A model generated the notes under the pieces. The model did no database searches, was not told where the DNA came from, and saw only the letters and a list, made by a program, of their open reading frames with translations. Below are positions 49,036-57,917 of a stretch of DNA of 64,000 bases, in pieces (the stretch's first letter is position 1; each line of letters starts with the position of its first letter). The translations under genes and the position numbers were made by a program. Location of the stretch: the NCBI RefSeq assembly GCF_016786215.1, contig NZ_JADOBG010000003.1, forward strand, positions 92,034 to 156,033, read 5' to 3'. The DNA is from Legionella bononiensis. Its GTDB lineage: Bacteria > Pseudomonadota > Gammaproteobacteria > Legionellales > Legionellaceae.

Positions 49036-51114
49036 CTAACCTACTGTACCTATAATTCTTATTTGTTTGTTATCAGGAATTTCCTGATAGGATAATACAT
49101 GGAAGTCATTGGATATGTTACGCACAAATCGTGCCAACACACTCCTGATGCCGGGCTGAACCACTAATACTGAACTTTCTTGTTTCGCTTGTTGTTGTAA
49201 CGCAAACTGAGACAAGGATTGTTGTATTCTGTCCGCCATTCCAGGCTCAAAACTCACTCCACCAGCTCCACTATTTTGTATTGTATTCTGCAATAATTGT
49301 TCCAACTCTGGTTTTAAGGTAATAATCGGCAGTTCTTCGTTTAACCCACTGATTTTCTGAGTGATTAATCTGGAAAGCGCTATTCGAACCTGACTGATTA
49401 AATATTCGGTATCTTTTGATTTTGGCGCATTTTCCGCCAAAGTTTCGACTATAGTTCGAATATCAGTTAATGGAATATGCTCCAATAAGAGACCTTGAAG
49501 TACTTTGCTGACCATTCCTAAAGAAAGACCGTCAGGTACCAATTCTTTAACCAGTTTAGGGGAACTTACTGCCAGTTTATCCAAAAGTTGCTGGGTTTCT
49601 TCATAACCAAGTAATTGCTGGCTGTTCAAATCCAGGATATGGCTCAAATGTGTTGCTACGACAGTAGAAGCATCGACAACGGTATAACCCAGGGTATGAG
49701 CATGCTCTTTTTGACTTTCATTAATCCATACTGCTTCCATGCCAAAGGCGGGATCCCGCCCTTGTATTCCTTCTAGTTCACCAAAAACCTGACCAGGATT
49801 TATAGCCATCCATCGATCGGGATGAATGGCAGCCTCTCCCATCACAACACCGGCCAGACTAAGGCGATAATGATTCGGTTTCAAATCAAGATTATCGCGA
49901 ATATGAACAGAGGGTATTAAGAAGCCTAGCTCTTGCGAAATCTTCTTACGAACTCCTTTGATTCGAGAAAGCAACACGCCTCCTTGAGCACTATCTACCA
50001 AAGGAATTAACCGATAACCCACTTCAAGACTGATGACATCAACCGGATTTACATCATCCCATGATAACTCGTTCATACCGACCTCTTTAACCTGATTCAG
50101 ATCAACCTGACTGTCTGCCTGAGCTTTGCTCTGTTCTTTGGCCTGATTTATAAATAAATAAGCAATACCAGCCAATCCTGCCGCTAAAATGAGAAATGCA
50201 ATATGGGGCATGCCGGGAATAATTCCAATCAAACCAATAATCGAAGAAGCAATTATAAGCGAGCGTGGATTAGCAAAAACTTGAGAAAGGACGGCTTGTC
50301 CCATATTCTGAGCGCTGGATACTCGTGTAACAATGATTGCGGCAGCTGTAGATAAAACCAAAGAAGGGACCTGAGCGACCAATCCATCACCAATAGTCAA
50401 TAAAATATAATTATGTAAAGCGTCAGTAAAACTCATCCCATGTTGAACTATTCCAATAATCAAACCACCCACTATATTAATAACCAGAACCAATATCCCT
50501 GCTACCGCATCACCGCGTACGAATTTACTGGCACCATCCATTGAACCATAAAAATCGGCTTCCTGAGCAACATCAGTTCTACGCTTGATAGCCTGTTCCT
50601 GATTAATTAATCCGGCATTAAGATCCGCATCTATTGCCATCTGTTTTCCTGGCAAAGAATCCAAAGTAAAACGAGCGCTGACTTCAGACACTCTTCCCGC
50701 GCCTTTCGTTACAACAACAAAATTAATTACGACCAATATAATGAAAACCACCAGACCAACTGTATAATTTCCCCCTATAACGACTTCTCCAAACGATTGA
50801 ATCACCTGACCTGCAGCATCGGTACCATTATGACCATTAAGCAATACCACCCGCGTTGAAGCCACATTCAATGCCAACCTTAATAATGTAGCCAGTAAAA
50901 TGACCGTAGGAAAAACCGCGAAATCAAGTGGACGTTCGCTGTAAATTACGGCTAACAAAACAACGAGCGATAAAGCAATATTGAAAGTAAAAAAGATATC
51001 CAATATAAAGGGTGGCAAGGGTAACATCATCATGCTGAGCATAATGATGAGCATTAAGGGCGTACCTAGTCCTTGACGCATCCAGTAATGCAGGAAATGA
51101 AGCGCTTTATTCAT
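49036..51114 (-). CDS. flhA: Flagellar export gate protein FlhA
   Basis: 692 residues. Eight membrane segments in the first 330 residues, including the conserved FHIPEP-type loop (TKGAGRVSEVSARFTLDSLPGKQMAIDADLN split by motifs) and AQVPSLVLSTAAAIIVTRV; the C-terminal half is the cytosolic FlhA-C domain (VGYRLIPLVD, QEIPDNKQIRIIGTVG at the end) that binds chaperone-substrate complexes and FliJ. FlhA forms the nonameric ring of the export gate. Its start codon overlaps the flhB stop. Confidence 0.98.
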   Translation of the reverse strand: MNKALHFLHYWMRQGLGTPLMLIIMLSMMMLPLPPFILDIFFTFNIALSLVVLLAVIYSERPLDFAVFPTVILLATLLRLALNVASTRVVLLNGHNGTDAAGQVIQSFGEVVIGGNYTVGLVVFIILVVINFVVVTKGAGRVSEVSARFTLDSLPGKQMAIDADLNAGLINQEQAIKRRTDVAQEADFYGSMDGASKFVRGDAVAGILVLVINIVGGLIIGIVQHGMSFTDALHNYILLTIGDGLVAQVPSLVLSTAAAIIVTRVSSAQNMGQAVLSQVFANPRSLIIASSIIGLIGIIPGMPHIAFLILAAGLAGIAYLFINQAKEQSKAQADSQVDLNQVKEVGMNELSWDDVNPVDVISLEVGYRLIPLVDSAQGGVLLSRIKGVRKKISQELGFLIPSVHIRDNLDLKPNHYRLSLAGVVMGEAAIHPDRWMAINPGQVFGELEGIQGRDPAFGMEAVWINESQKEHAHTLGYTVVDASTVVATHLSHILDLNSQQLLGYEETQQLLDKLAVSSPKLVKELVPDGLSLGMVSKVLQGLLLEHIPLTDIRTIVETLAENAPKSKDTEYLISQVRIALSRLITQKISGLNEELPIITLKPELEQLLQNTIQNSGAGGVSFEPGMADRIQQSLSQFALQQQAKQESSVLVVQPGIRSVLARFVRNISNDFHVLSYQEIPDNKQIRIIGTVG

Positions 51115-52259
51115 TAAATATCCTCCTCTGCTTCACGCACCAACTCAGGTGGGATTGGCACGTTTTGCAAGATTTCAGGTTTATAATCATAATGTTGTCT
51201 GTCTTTTAACTGAAACACATAAGCAAGAACCTGTGCTACAGCAACATATAATCCGCGTGGAATTTCTGAATTTAATTTGGTCGAAAAATAAATGGCTCTT
51301 GCCAATGATGGGACTGCGATTATTGGAACTCGATGAGTCTTAGCTACCTTGCTAATCTGAAAGGCAATCAAATCCTTTCCTTTAGCAACAACAACGGGTG
51401 CTTTGTTTCCCTTTTTTTTATACGATATTGCCACAGCGTAATGTGTTGGGTTCGTTAAAATCACATCAGCCTTGGGAACTTCATTCATCATTCTGCGTCT
51501 GGCTATTTCCTGTTGTGCCCTTCTAATTGCGCTCTTTATTTCCGGTTTACCTTCGGTTTCCTTATATTCATCCTTTAATTCCTGCTTAGTCATTTTCATT
51601 GCTTTACTGTGTTCATACAATTGAAAAGGCACATCTACAACAGCAATTAAAATTAAACTTGCCGAGATCAGTACAAATGACTTTATAATAATATAAGCCC
51701 CGGTTCCAATTGCCGTCTCAATGGATGCATTGCCTAAGGCCAGAAGTGCAGGAATCTGGGTTTTTAACACCAGTATTGCAAATGAGGCTACTAAAATAAA
51801 CTTAAACAAGGACTTAAGCATCTCAACAAAGCCCTTAAGTGAAACCATTCGCTTAAGACCTTTTAATCCATTTAATCGAGAAAATTTAGGTTGTAAGGCT
51901 TGAGCACTAAAAACCCATCCCCCCATTAGTAAGGGAGCTCCTAAGGACAATAGAAAAATAACAACTAAAATAGGAACTAATGACCAAAGTCCGGATTTTG
52001 CCAATACATAGAGTCGTTCAAATGCACTTGCCGGAGTAAGAAGGATCTGAACATCAAATTCAAAGGCTTGTCGCATCATATCAATCAGTTGATACGACAA
52101 TTGTTTTCCAAAAATAAGAAAACCTACTCCGGTACATAAGAGAATTACCGTTGCATTAAAATCCTTGGAACGGGCTACCTGCCCTTTTTCCCTCGATTCT
52201 TTCAGGCGTTTTGCCGAGGGCTGTTCTGTTTTTTCCTGAGCCTGTTCTTCTTCTGCCAT
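51114..52259 (-). CDS. flhB: Flagellar export switch protein FlhB
   Basis: 381 residues. Four membrane segments (about 30-210) precede the cytosolic domain with the autocleavage site NPTH in VILTNPTHYAVAISY, followed by the remaining substrate-specificity-switch domain (KGKDLIAFQISKVAKTHRVP). The N-terminus QEKTEQPSAKRLKESREKGQ is the family signature. FlhB switches export from rod/hook to filament subunits when cleaved and prompted by FliK. Starts one base overlapping fliR. Confidence 0.98.
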   Translation of the reverse strand: MAEEEQAQEKTEQPSAKRLKESREKGQVARSKDFNATVILLCTGVGFLIFGKQLSYQLIDMMRQAFEFDVQILLTPASAFERLYVLAKSGLWSLVPILVVIFLLSLGAPLLMGGWVFSAQALQPKFSRLNGLKGLKRMVSLKGFVEMLKSLFKFILVASFAILVLKTQIPALLALGNASIETAIGTGAYIIIKSFVLISASLILIAVVDVPFQLYEHSKAMKMTKQELKDEYKETEGKPEIKSAIRRAQQEIARRRMMNEVPKADVILTNPTHYAVAISYKKKGNKAPVVVAKGKDLIAFQISKVAKTHRVPIIAVPSLARAIYFSTKLNSEIPRGLYVAVAQVLAYVFQLKDRQHYDYKPEILQNVPIPPELVREAEEDI

Positions 52260-53029
52260 CAGCGCAGCATCCCTGTTATAAAGTGCATTCCATGTTGAAT
52301 GCTCTCACTCATTTGCGTACCAACCGTGGATAATCCAATCTTAATCACCACAAAGCCCATTAACAGCGTTATGGGAAATCCTAATGAAAAAATATTAAGC
52401 TGTGGCGCAACCCGAGTCATTATCCCGAAGGACAAACTGACTATTAATAAAGACAAAATAGCGGGAATCGAAATTAATACAGCTTCTTTAAACATCCAAC
52501 CAGAAAACAAGATAACATTCCATACCATAGCGTTATCCTGGGGAACCTGCCCTATTGGAATCATTCTGAAACTTTCCAACAGTGCATCGAGTAACGCCAG
52601 ATGACCATTTAAAGACAAAAATATCAAGGTCATCATCATGAGATAAAATTGACTGATTAATGGTACGCTCGCTTTACTCGCTGGATCGACCATTATTGCG
52701 AACCCCAATCCAGCCTGCATCGAAATAATTTGACCTCCCAGCACAAACACCTGAAAAACGAGCTGAAGAACAAATCCCATTAACATTCCTAAAAATAACT
52801 CTTGCAGGATATAAACCAAATAAAGGCCATTAAAATGAAGAAAGGATAATTGTTCGGGAACGAAGGCAGTACAAGTCCAACACAATGCACAAAGTAAAAA
52901 TATTTTAATTCTCGGAGGCAATAATCCTGAGGAAAATACGGGAACAGTAAGCATCAAACCGCCAATACGCCCCATTGGCCAAATGACCTGGCTAAACAGG
53001 CGAATCATTGATTGATAATCCAGATTCAT
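52259..53029 (-). CDS. fliR: Flagellar export gate protein FliR
   Basis: 256 residues with about six membrane segments. Signatures include RIGGLMLTVPVFSSGLLPPR at the N-terminus and QAGLGFAIMVDPASKASVP in the middle. FliR, with FliP and FliQ, builds the helical export-gate core. The gene is separated from fliQ by a 72-bp spacer that contains a TCTGCGC/GCGCAGA inverted repeat (about 53067-53097). Confidence 0.96.
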   Translation of the reverse strand: MNLDYQSMIRLFSQVIWPMGRIGGLMLTVPVFSSGLLPPRIKIFLLCALCWTCTAFVPEQLSFLHFNGLYLVYILQELFLGMLMGFVLQLVFQVFVLGGQIISMQAGLGFAIMVDPASKASVPLISQFYLMMMTLIFLSLNGHLALLDALLESFRMIPIGQVPQDNAMVWNVILFSGWMFKEAVLISIPAILSLLIVSLSFGIMTRVAPQLNIFSLGFPITLLMGFVVIKIGLSTVGTQMSESIQHGMHFITGMLR

Positions 53030-53101
53030 TTCTAATCCCTTAAACTCTATAGTGTAATCGTCTGCGCCGCATACCTAACCCTGCATTTGCGCAGAACAGT
53101 T

Positions 53102-53371
53102 TTATCCAATTAAAAAAGGAATATTTGTAATTAAAGAATCTGTATAATTCACTAATGTCTTTAATAACCAGGGTCCAGCAAACACCAATACCAGGAACGT
53201 AACAAATAATTTCGGAATAAAACTTAAACTGGATTCATTGATTTGGGTTGCCGCCTGAAACATAGCCACCACCAATCCAACAGCTAACCCGGGCAATACC
53301 AGAACACTTAACAATAACAAAATGACATAAACGCTATCGCTCATAAGCGAAACAACAGTTTCCGGTGTCAT
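53102..53371 (-). CDS. fliQ: Flagellar export gate protein FliQ
   Basis: 89 residues with two membrane helices (SDSVYVILLLLSVLVLPGLAVG region and LFVTFLVLVFAGPWLLKTL), the normal FliQ size and layout, and a conserved VAMFQAATQINESSLSFIPK loop between them. Component of the FliPQR core. Begins 8 bp after fliP. Confidence 0.97.
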   Translation of the reverse strand: MTPETVVSLMSDSVYVILLLLSVLVLPGLAVGLVVAMFQAATQINESSLSFIPKLFVTFLVLVFAGPWLLKTLVNYTDSLITNIPFLIG

Positions 53372-53379
53372 ACCATCTC

Positions 53380-54129
53380 CTAGGTCATGGCAAAACTTGA
53401 AGCAAGTGAGCCCAATACCAAAGTCCAGCCATCCACCATCACAAACAACATGATTTTAAACGGTAATGAAATGATTAAAGGGGATAGCATCATCATACCC
53501 ATAGCCATTAATAAACTCGAAACAACCAAATCGATGATTAAAAAAGGTAAAAACAAGATAAAACCGATTTGAAAAGCAGTTTTCAGCTCACTGGTGATAA
53601 AGGCGGGAATGACAACGCTCATCGGTATTTCCTCAAGGGTAGCAGGATTGTTACCCGCAAATTTTTCGAATAATGACAAATCATTTTTTCTTGTTTGATT
53701 GAGCATGAATTCGCGAAGAGGTTTTTGACCATTAGCCAAAGCGTCAGGAAATGACATTTTTTCAGCCATATAAGGCTGTATTGCCTGTTCATTAATTGTA
53801 TTAAATACTGGAGACATAACAAAATACGTCATAAATAAAGCAATGCCTATCAATATTTGATTGGTTGGCGTCTGCGCCATACCGATAGCTTGCCTTAAAA
53901 TAGACAAAACAATGATAATTCGTGTAAAAGCGGTCATTGCCATTAAGAGTCCTGGCAAGACACTCAGTACCGTCATAAAAATAAGAATTTGCAGATTCAC
54001 ACTGTACGATTGCGCCCCATTCACCCCCGAATTTACTGTTACAGCAGGTAATGAAAGAGGATCAGCGCAGACGACCATCGGAACCAGACAAAAAAACAAG
54101 GCAATAAAAATAGAGTAGTGTTTTTTCAT
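53380..54129 (-). CDS. fliP: Flagellar export gate protein FliP
   Basis: 249 residues with a cleavable signal peptide (about 1-22, ending VVCA), then the FliP signature in four membrane segments: [58 protein letters not shown] region and [20 protein letters not shown]. Forms the pentameric base of the export gate with FliQ and FliR. Start overlaps the fliO stop by 4 bp. Confidence 0.98.
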   Translation of the reverse strand: MKKHYSIFIALFFCLVPMVVCADPLSLPAVTVNSGVNGAQSYSVNLQILIFMTVLSVLPGLLMAMTAFTRIIIVLSILRQAIGMAQTPTNQILIGIALFMTYFVMSPVFNTINEQAIQPYMAEKMSFPDALANGQKPLREFMLNQTRKNDLSLFEKFAGNNPATLEEIPMSVVIPAFITSELKTAFQIGFILFLPFLIIDLVVSSLLMAMGMMMLSPLIISLPFKIMLFVMVDGWTLVLGSLASSFAMT

Positions 54130-54542
54130 TTTGATTTTCCGACAGCTGATTTAAGAAGATCGGCAAATGTTGTTTTATTATCCGGATCAAATCCTGAAGG
54201 TAACTGCTCCCCAAAATCATATAACAGAGTTACCGAGCTGGAGCCCACCCCCATTAATAGATACCGTACTCCAACCTTAAGTAATATCACTCGCTCTTTT
54301 GGCCCAAGAGTCAGACTCGCCACAGATTGAAAACCTTTTGAAGAAGAGAAATTCGCTCCTTGCAAACGCCTTACCATCCAGGAAAGCAGGACTATCACTA
54401 ATAATACCAGCAATAATCCTGATATCACTCGCGTCAATTCGCTTTGCGAAATCATATTGGAAGTCTCTGTCGGAACTGCATAAGCCATAGAAGAAATCAG
54501 ACAGAACGTTACAATTAAAAGAGAGTATGCTTTTTTTATCAT
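54126..54542 (-). CDS. fliO: Flagellar protein FliO
   Basis: 138 residues. A signal-like N-terminal segment (about 1-22) and a membrane helix (about 38-58, [23 protein letters not shown]) are followed by a small cytosolic domain [23 protein letters not shown], the FliO signature. FliO helps assemble the FliP ring. Overlaps fliN and fliP by 4 bp on each side. Confidence 0.93.
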   Translation of the reverse strand: MIKKAYSLLIVTFCLISSMAYAVPTETSNMISQSELTRVISGLLLVLLVIVLLSWMVRRLQGANFSSSKGFQSVASLTLGPKERVILLKVGVRYLLMGVGSSSVTLLYDFGEQLPSGFDPDNKTTFADLLKSAVGKSK

Positions 54543-54868
54543 TTGAGACGTTTAATCCGTTCTGCCTTGCTGACTATGTCAGTTAATCTAACCCCAAACT
54601 TATCATTGACTACGACCACTTCACCATGAGCGACTAAAGTTCCATTCACTAATACATCCAGTGGATCACCTGCCAGTCGATCGAGAGCAACAATACCCCC
54701 CTGGTTTAACTGGAGTAAATTACGAATAGTCATTTTAGTCCGACCAATTTCAACAGTCACCGATACCGGTATATCCAGTATCAACTCCATTTTTTCATTA
54801 TCTGCATCCTGAGACACATTAGTAGCTTGTTGTGCTTGATCATTTGCTGTTACTTTAGCTTGAGTCAT
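54539..54868 (-). CDS. fliN: Flagellar switch protein FliN
   Basis: 109 residues, the short form: a disordered N-terminus of about 25 residues and a SpoA domain (LDIPVSVTVEIGRTKMTIRN, GGIVALDRLAGDPLDVLVNG, GEVVVVNDKFGVRLTDIVS). FliN forms the lower C ring, binds FliH and completes the switch complex. Begins 9 bp after fliM. Confidence 0.98.
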   Translation of the reverse strand: MTQAKVTANDQAQQATNVSQDADNEKMELILDIPVSVTVEIGRTKMTIRNLLQLNQGGIVALDRLAGDPLDVLVNGTLVAHGEVVVVNDKFGVRLTDIVSKAERIKRLK

Positions 54869-54877
54869 TCGTATCCC

Positions 54878-55942
54878 CTAATAACTAATATTTTTTATTA
54901 TTTTTAATGCGCGTTTGTCATTAGTGCTTCCTAATGTCGCAGTGAAACTTGGTGTACCTTCTATGTCCAGAGTAACAATTTCGTTCATCTCCAAAGGGAC
55001 AAAATCACCGACTTGCCATGACATAACCTTACCCAGAGTACTAACGGTCTCAGCCATTGCAGCACTGACTGTTAACTCAACATCCATCAATTCTTCTCTT
55101 AACGATTTAATCCAATCAGGATCGATTTCATCATCAGGCCGAGAAGCCCCCAACTCCAATTGCTGTTTAATAGGCTCAACCATTGAATAAGGTAAAATAA
55201 AATAGAATGTACCGGTTTCCTTACCGAAATTTAAAATAAACCGCGCAACCAGCAGCATTTCATCAGGTTCGGCTATATTAACCAACTGTGGGTTGGTTTC
55301 ATCATTAAACTTCATAATATCCAGTTGAATTATGGGTTCCCAGGCATGAACCAAATTTGAAATCAACTTTTTAGTAACCACTTCCATAACCCGCAATTCC
55401 GTAGCAGTAAAATCGGTTTTGTCTTTTTGTGCGTAGAATTGGGAGCTGCCACCAAAATAATAATCCACCAAATCGTACACAAAGGTACTGTCAAACAAGA
55501 TAATCCCCTTACCGCGCAAGGGTTTAAATTTATAGATGCTCATTAAACTGGGATTGGGTAATCCTCCCATGAATTCCCGATGTTTTACGATTAAGAGTGG
55601 CTCCTGTTTTATTTCAAAATCCTTAGCGGTCAGTTGATATATATCTGTAGCAAACATACGTACCGCTCTGTCATAAATTTTATCCAATACAGGTAATTGG
55701 CCCTTAGCTATACGCTCCTGTCCAGTAAAATTTAATGTTTTCACTCCTTCGTCATTTGGAGTTTCTTTAAGCTCTTCTGATTGAACAGAGTGTTCATCGG
55801 TATTACCAGATGTTTTTTTGGATGAGGGTTTTACCGCCGAATTTTCAGCTTCAGGCTCCTGAGATGCTTCTTCAGCGCTGTCATCAACTGACTCAAGCAG
55901 AGCATCTATCTCTTCCTGTGATAAAACATCTTTCTCAGCCAT
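54878..55942 (-). CDS. fliM: Flagellar motor switch protein FliM
   Basis: 354 residues from ATG 55942 (MAEKDVLSQ); a TTG two codons earlier is also open. The N-terminal CheY-binding peptide VLSQEEIDALL is intact. A Ser/Glu-rich linker of about 60 residues follows, then the middle domain with GGxG-type segment MGGLPNPSLM that contacts FliG, and a C-terminal SpoA domain that pairs with FliN. First gene of the fliMNOPQR-flhBAF-fleN-fliA-motCD operon. Confidence 0.97.
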   Translation of the reverse strand: MAEKDVLSQEEIDALLESVDDSAEEASQEPEAENSAVKPSSKKTSGNTDEHSVQSEELKETPNDEGVKTLNFTGQERIAKGQLPVLDKIYDRAVRMFATDIYQLTAKDFEIKQEPLLIVKHREFMGGLPNPSLMSIYKFKPLRGKGIILFDSTFVYDLVDYYFGGSSQFYAQKDKTDFTATELRVMEVVTKKLISNLVHAWEPIIQLDIMKFNDETNPQLVNIAEPDEMLLVARFILNFGKETGTFYFILPYSMVEPIKQQLELGASRPDDEIDPDWIKSLREELMDVELTVSAAMAETVSTLGKVMSWQVGDFVPLEMNEIVTLDIEGTPSFTATLGSTNDKRALKIIKNISY

Positions 55943-56019
55943 AATCAATCCATTCGAATTCGACAGTAGTATCAGTACTTTTAACTCAAGTACGATTTAA
56001 GTAGTTCAAACTTTATCTA

Positions 56020-56035
56020 TGCAAAGTACATGCCA
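56020..56035 (-). promoter_or_regulatory. Sigma-54 promoter of the fliM operon
   Basis: Minus strand TGGCAT-N5-TTGCA, one mismatch from TGGCAC-N5-TTGCW with exact spacing. Transcription would start about 65 nt before the fliM ATG. It resembles the site before fleS, pointing to a shared RpoN-dependent programme. Confidence 0.75.
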
Positions 56036-56099
56036 TCCTAAATTATGATTTAAAATCAATATCCTACATAATTAAGAAGTACTTTGACAATAACCCCGA

Positions 56100-56197
56100 A
56101 ATGTCATCATCCTGAACGCAGTGAACGTTCCCCAACTGCTGGTACCGCGCCACTGTCAGGAAATGCCTCGATTCACTCAGGATGACATTTTCTAGTA
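56100..56197. repeat. Single unit of the intergenic repeat family
   Basis: One unit reads GTCATCATCCTGAACGCAGTG at the left and CACTCAGGATGACATTTTC (about 56176) inverted at the right. It resembles the units at 63465-64000. Non-coding, upstream of the fliM promoter. Confidence 0.7.
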
Positions 56198-56397
56198 TTA
56201 TTAAGGAGTTACGTAATGAACATCTAATTTGGCATAACAAAATCTACTCTGTCAATGAATTGACGTAAATTTAAAATGGATTAGAGTGTGGTCTGGGGAT
56301 ACGGAGCCTGATAATCGTCAAATCATTGCTCAATTCAATTGCAATAACGCTGAATTCCAATGGAGACCACCGCACCATCCCCAGCATATAAAAACAA

Positions 56398-56832
56398 TTA
56401 CATTAAATTAACGTGAGTTCCTAATCCCTTCGCCAATGCGTTAACATAAACGGCGTGCGCGATACTGACATCCTGTATCGCAAGTCCTACAGATTTAAAT
56501 ACCGTTGTACGAGAATTCACTTGATGTTCTTTGCTGCTCACTAAAGATCCCAGTTCCACTATATCGTTCCGTTGTATCCATTCTTCCTGTAATGCAGAAA
56601 CCACTTCGCCAGCCTCTTTAAGCGCTGCGTCCAGTTGATCGACAATTACGATGGAATTAGCGAGCACATCATTGACAATTTCACGTATTGCAGGTGTATG
56701 TGAACCAACGGCATTAATATGAACCTGTTTCTTTAAATGAGACCATGTGAGTAATGGCTCAGTACTTGACGTAGCAGTGCAGATAATATCAGCCCCACTC
56801 ACAGCATCCTGAAGCTGTTCAAAACACGTCAC
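56398..56832 (-). pseudogene. C-terminal remnant of an ornithine cyclodeaminase family gene
   Basis: 144 residues from a GTG at 56832 correspond only to the second half of the ornithine cyclodeaminase/mu-crystallin family: SGADIICTATSSTEPLLTWS, VHINAVGSHTPAIREI, DQLDAALKEAGEV and the C-terminal GLAIQDVSIAHAVY. Family proteins are about 310-340 residues; the substrate-binding N-terminus and the GxGxxA nucleotide-binding start are missing. The frame continues upstream for only about 10 further family-like codons before a TGA. The product cannot be active alone. The GTG overlaps the stop of the next gene upstream. Confidence 0.8.
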
Positions 56833-57326
56833 TTCAAAGTGAGTTCTATTGAGGATTCCAGTTCAGGTGATGCACTATCAGCAGTACCGGAAGATTTAAC
56901 CTGATGATTTATATCCAGGCTCTTTAAAAAGGAGTCCTCATTAAAAGAATCTGCCATGGGTGATAAATTAAAAGGTCTTGATTCTTTAAGGTTTTGTTTC
57001 ACTGGCTCCGAGGTTAAACCGGGATCATTTTGCTTATCGAAGACGATGGATCCAAGAGCGGAAACAGCCTGTTCAGCAAGACGCTCGCTCATCTTTTTGA
57101 CTGCATTGATACCACTAAGCTGTTCGATTGAATGGTCAATACGCTCAACACTTTGCTGCAATTTGCCCATAAGAACCATCATAGGATCTTCGTTATTTTT
57201 ATCATTGGAGGTACCTTCAGCATCAAGATCCATTGATTTTCTTTTTCTGGGTTCATTCTGTTCAGAGGGAAAAATTTTCTTTTTATTTAAATTGGATTTA
57301 TTAAAAACTGGTTTATCTGTTGACAT
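56829..57326 (-). CDS. Orphan coiled-coil protein
   Basis: 165 residues from ATG 57326 (GAGGTG 6 nt upstream). The start is polar and basic (NKSNLNKKKIFPSEQNEPRK), the middle has an amphipathic helix MMVLMGKLQQSVERIDHSIE extending to VSALGSIVF, and the rest is Ser/Pro/Glu-rich and probably disordered. No domain recognised. Its last few codons overlap DNA that, in another frame, belongs to the cyclodeaminase remnant, so its present C-terminus may be secondary. Confidence 0.6.
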   Translation of the reverse strand: MSTDKPVFNKSNLNKKKIFPSEQNEPRKRKSMDLDAEGTSNDKNNEDPMMVLMGKLQQSVERIDHSIEQLSGINAVKKMSERLAEQAVSALGSIVFDKQNDPGLTSEPVKQNLKESRPFNLSPMADSFNEDSFLKSLDINHQVKSSGTADSASPELESSIELTLK

Positions 57327-57553
57327 CGAAATCACCTCTTTTTATTTTACTTAAACAATTTAATATTTTTAGACATTACAAAACTCACGAAAGGAATTTT
57401 TAACGAATATTCAGCGTTGTTCGTAAGACCGGTTCTTGATTATAAAAGAATAATATGCATCCAATACTACCAAAGAACGTAGCAAATGATAGAATATTTC
57501 AGGATAATTTACTGATATTTTGCAAAGACGTTTTTTGAGCCAAGTCGTTATAT
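57327..57553. other. Short spacer
   Basis: About 227 bp of AT-rich sequence between the coiled-coil gene and the Cys-rich gene. No feature seen apart from the promoter that the former must use. Confidence 0.25.
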
Positions 57554-57793
57554 TTACTCATTGTTTGCGTCCTGACATTTCTGTTGTGCCAATTTTCCAC
57601 AATTATCTTCACAATTGATATCGTCAGAAGTTAAGCACGCATTATCAATGCAATTTTGGGTGGCCTCATCAACACAGCTCAGTTGATCCAGATCCTGAGT
57701 TCCTTCCACTTCAGATGGGATATCTGCAGCACTCACCATTAATGAAAAAAGAACAAGAAATACTGCAATCAACCAGGAGCTTAAATCATTCAT
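57554..57793 (-). CDS. Small secreted cysteine-rich protein
   Basis: 79 residues. A signal peptide (about 1-22, ending MVSAA) leads to an acidic mature part of about 57 residues with six cysteines spaced C-x7-C-x4-C-x7-C-x3-C-x7-C, enough for three disulfides. The family is not recognised; EDNCGKLAQQKC and related pairs recall small extracellular or periplasmic Legionella proteins. Expressed divergently from the DprE1-like gene. Confidence 0.65.
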   Translation of the reverse strand: MNDLSSWLIAVFLVLFSLMVSAADIPSEVEGTQDLDQLSCVDEATQNCIDNACLTSDDINCEDNCGKLAQQKCQDANNE

Positions 57794-57917
57794 AATTTAT
57801 CCTTAACTGTAGGTTTCTAAATAAATTATAGCCAAAAAATTATCCATTGATCGGGTTTCATTAATAAATAAATCATGAGAAACTCAGGAATCAAAATGAT
57901 TATCTGATGAACTCTCA

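Noticed and set aside
55960..55985. tRNA-like TTCGAATTCGA segment
   Set aside because: No cloverleaf arms or acceptor stem could be formed around it.
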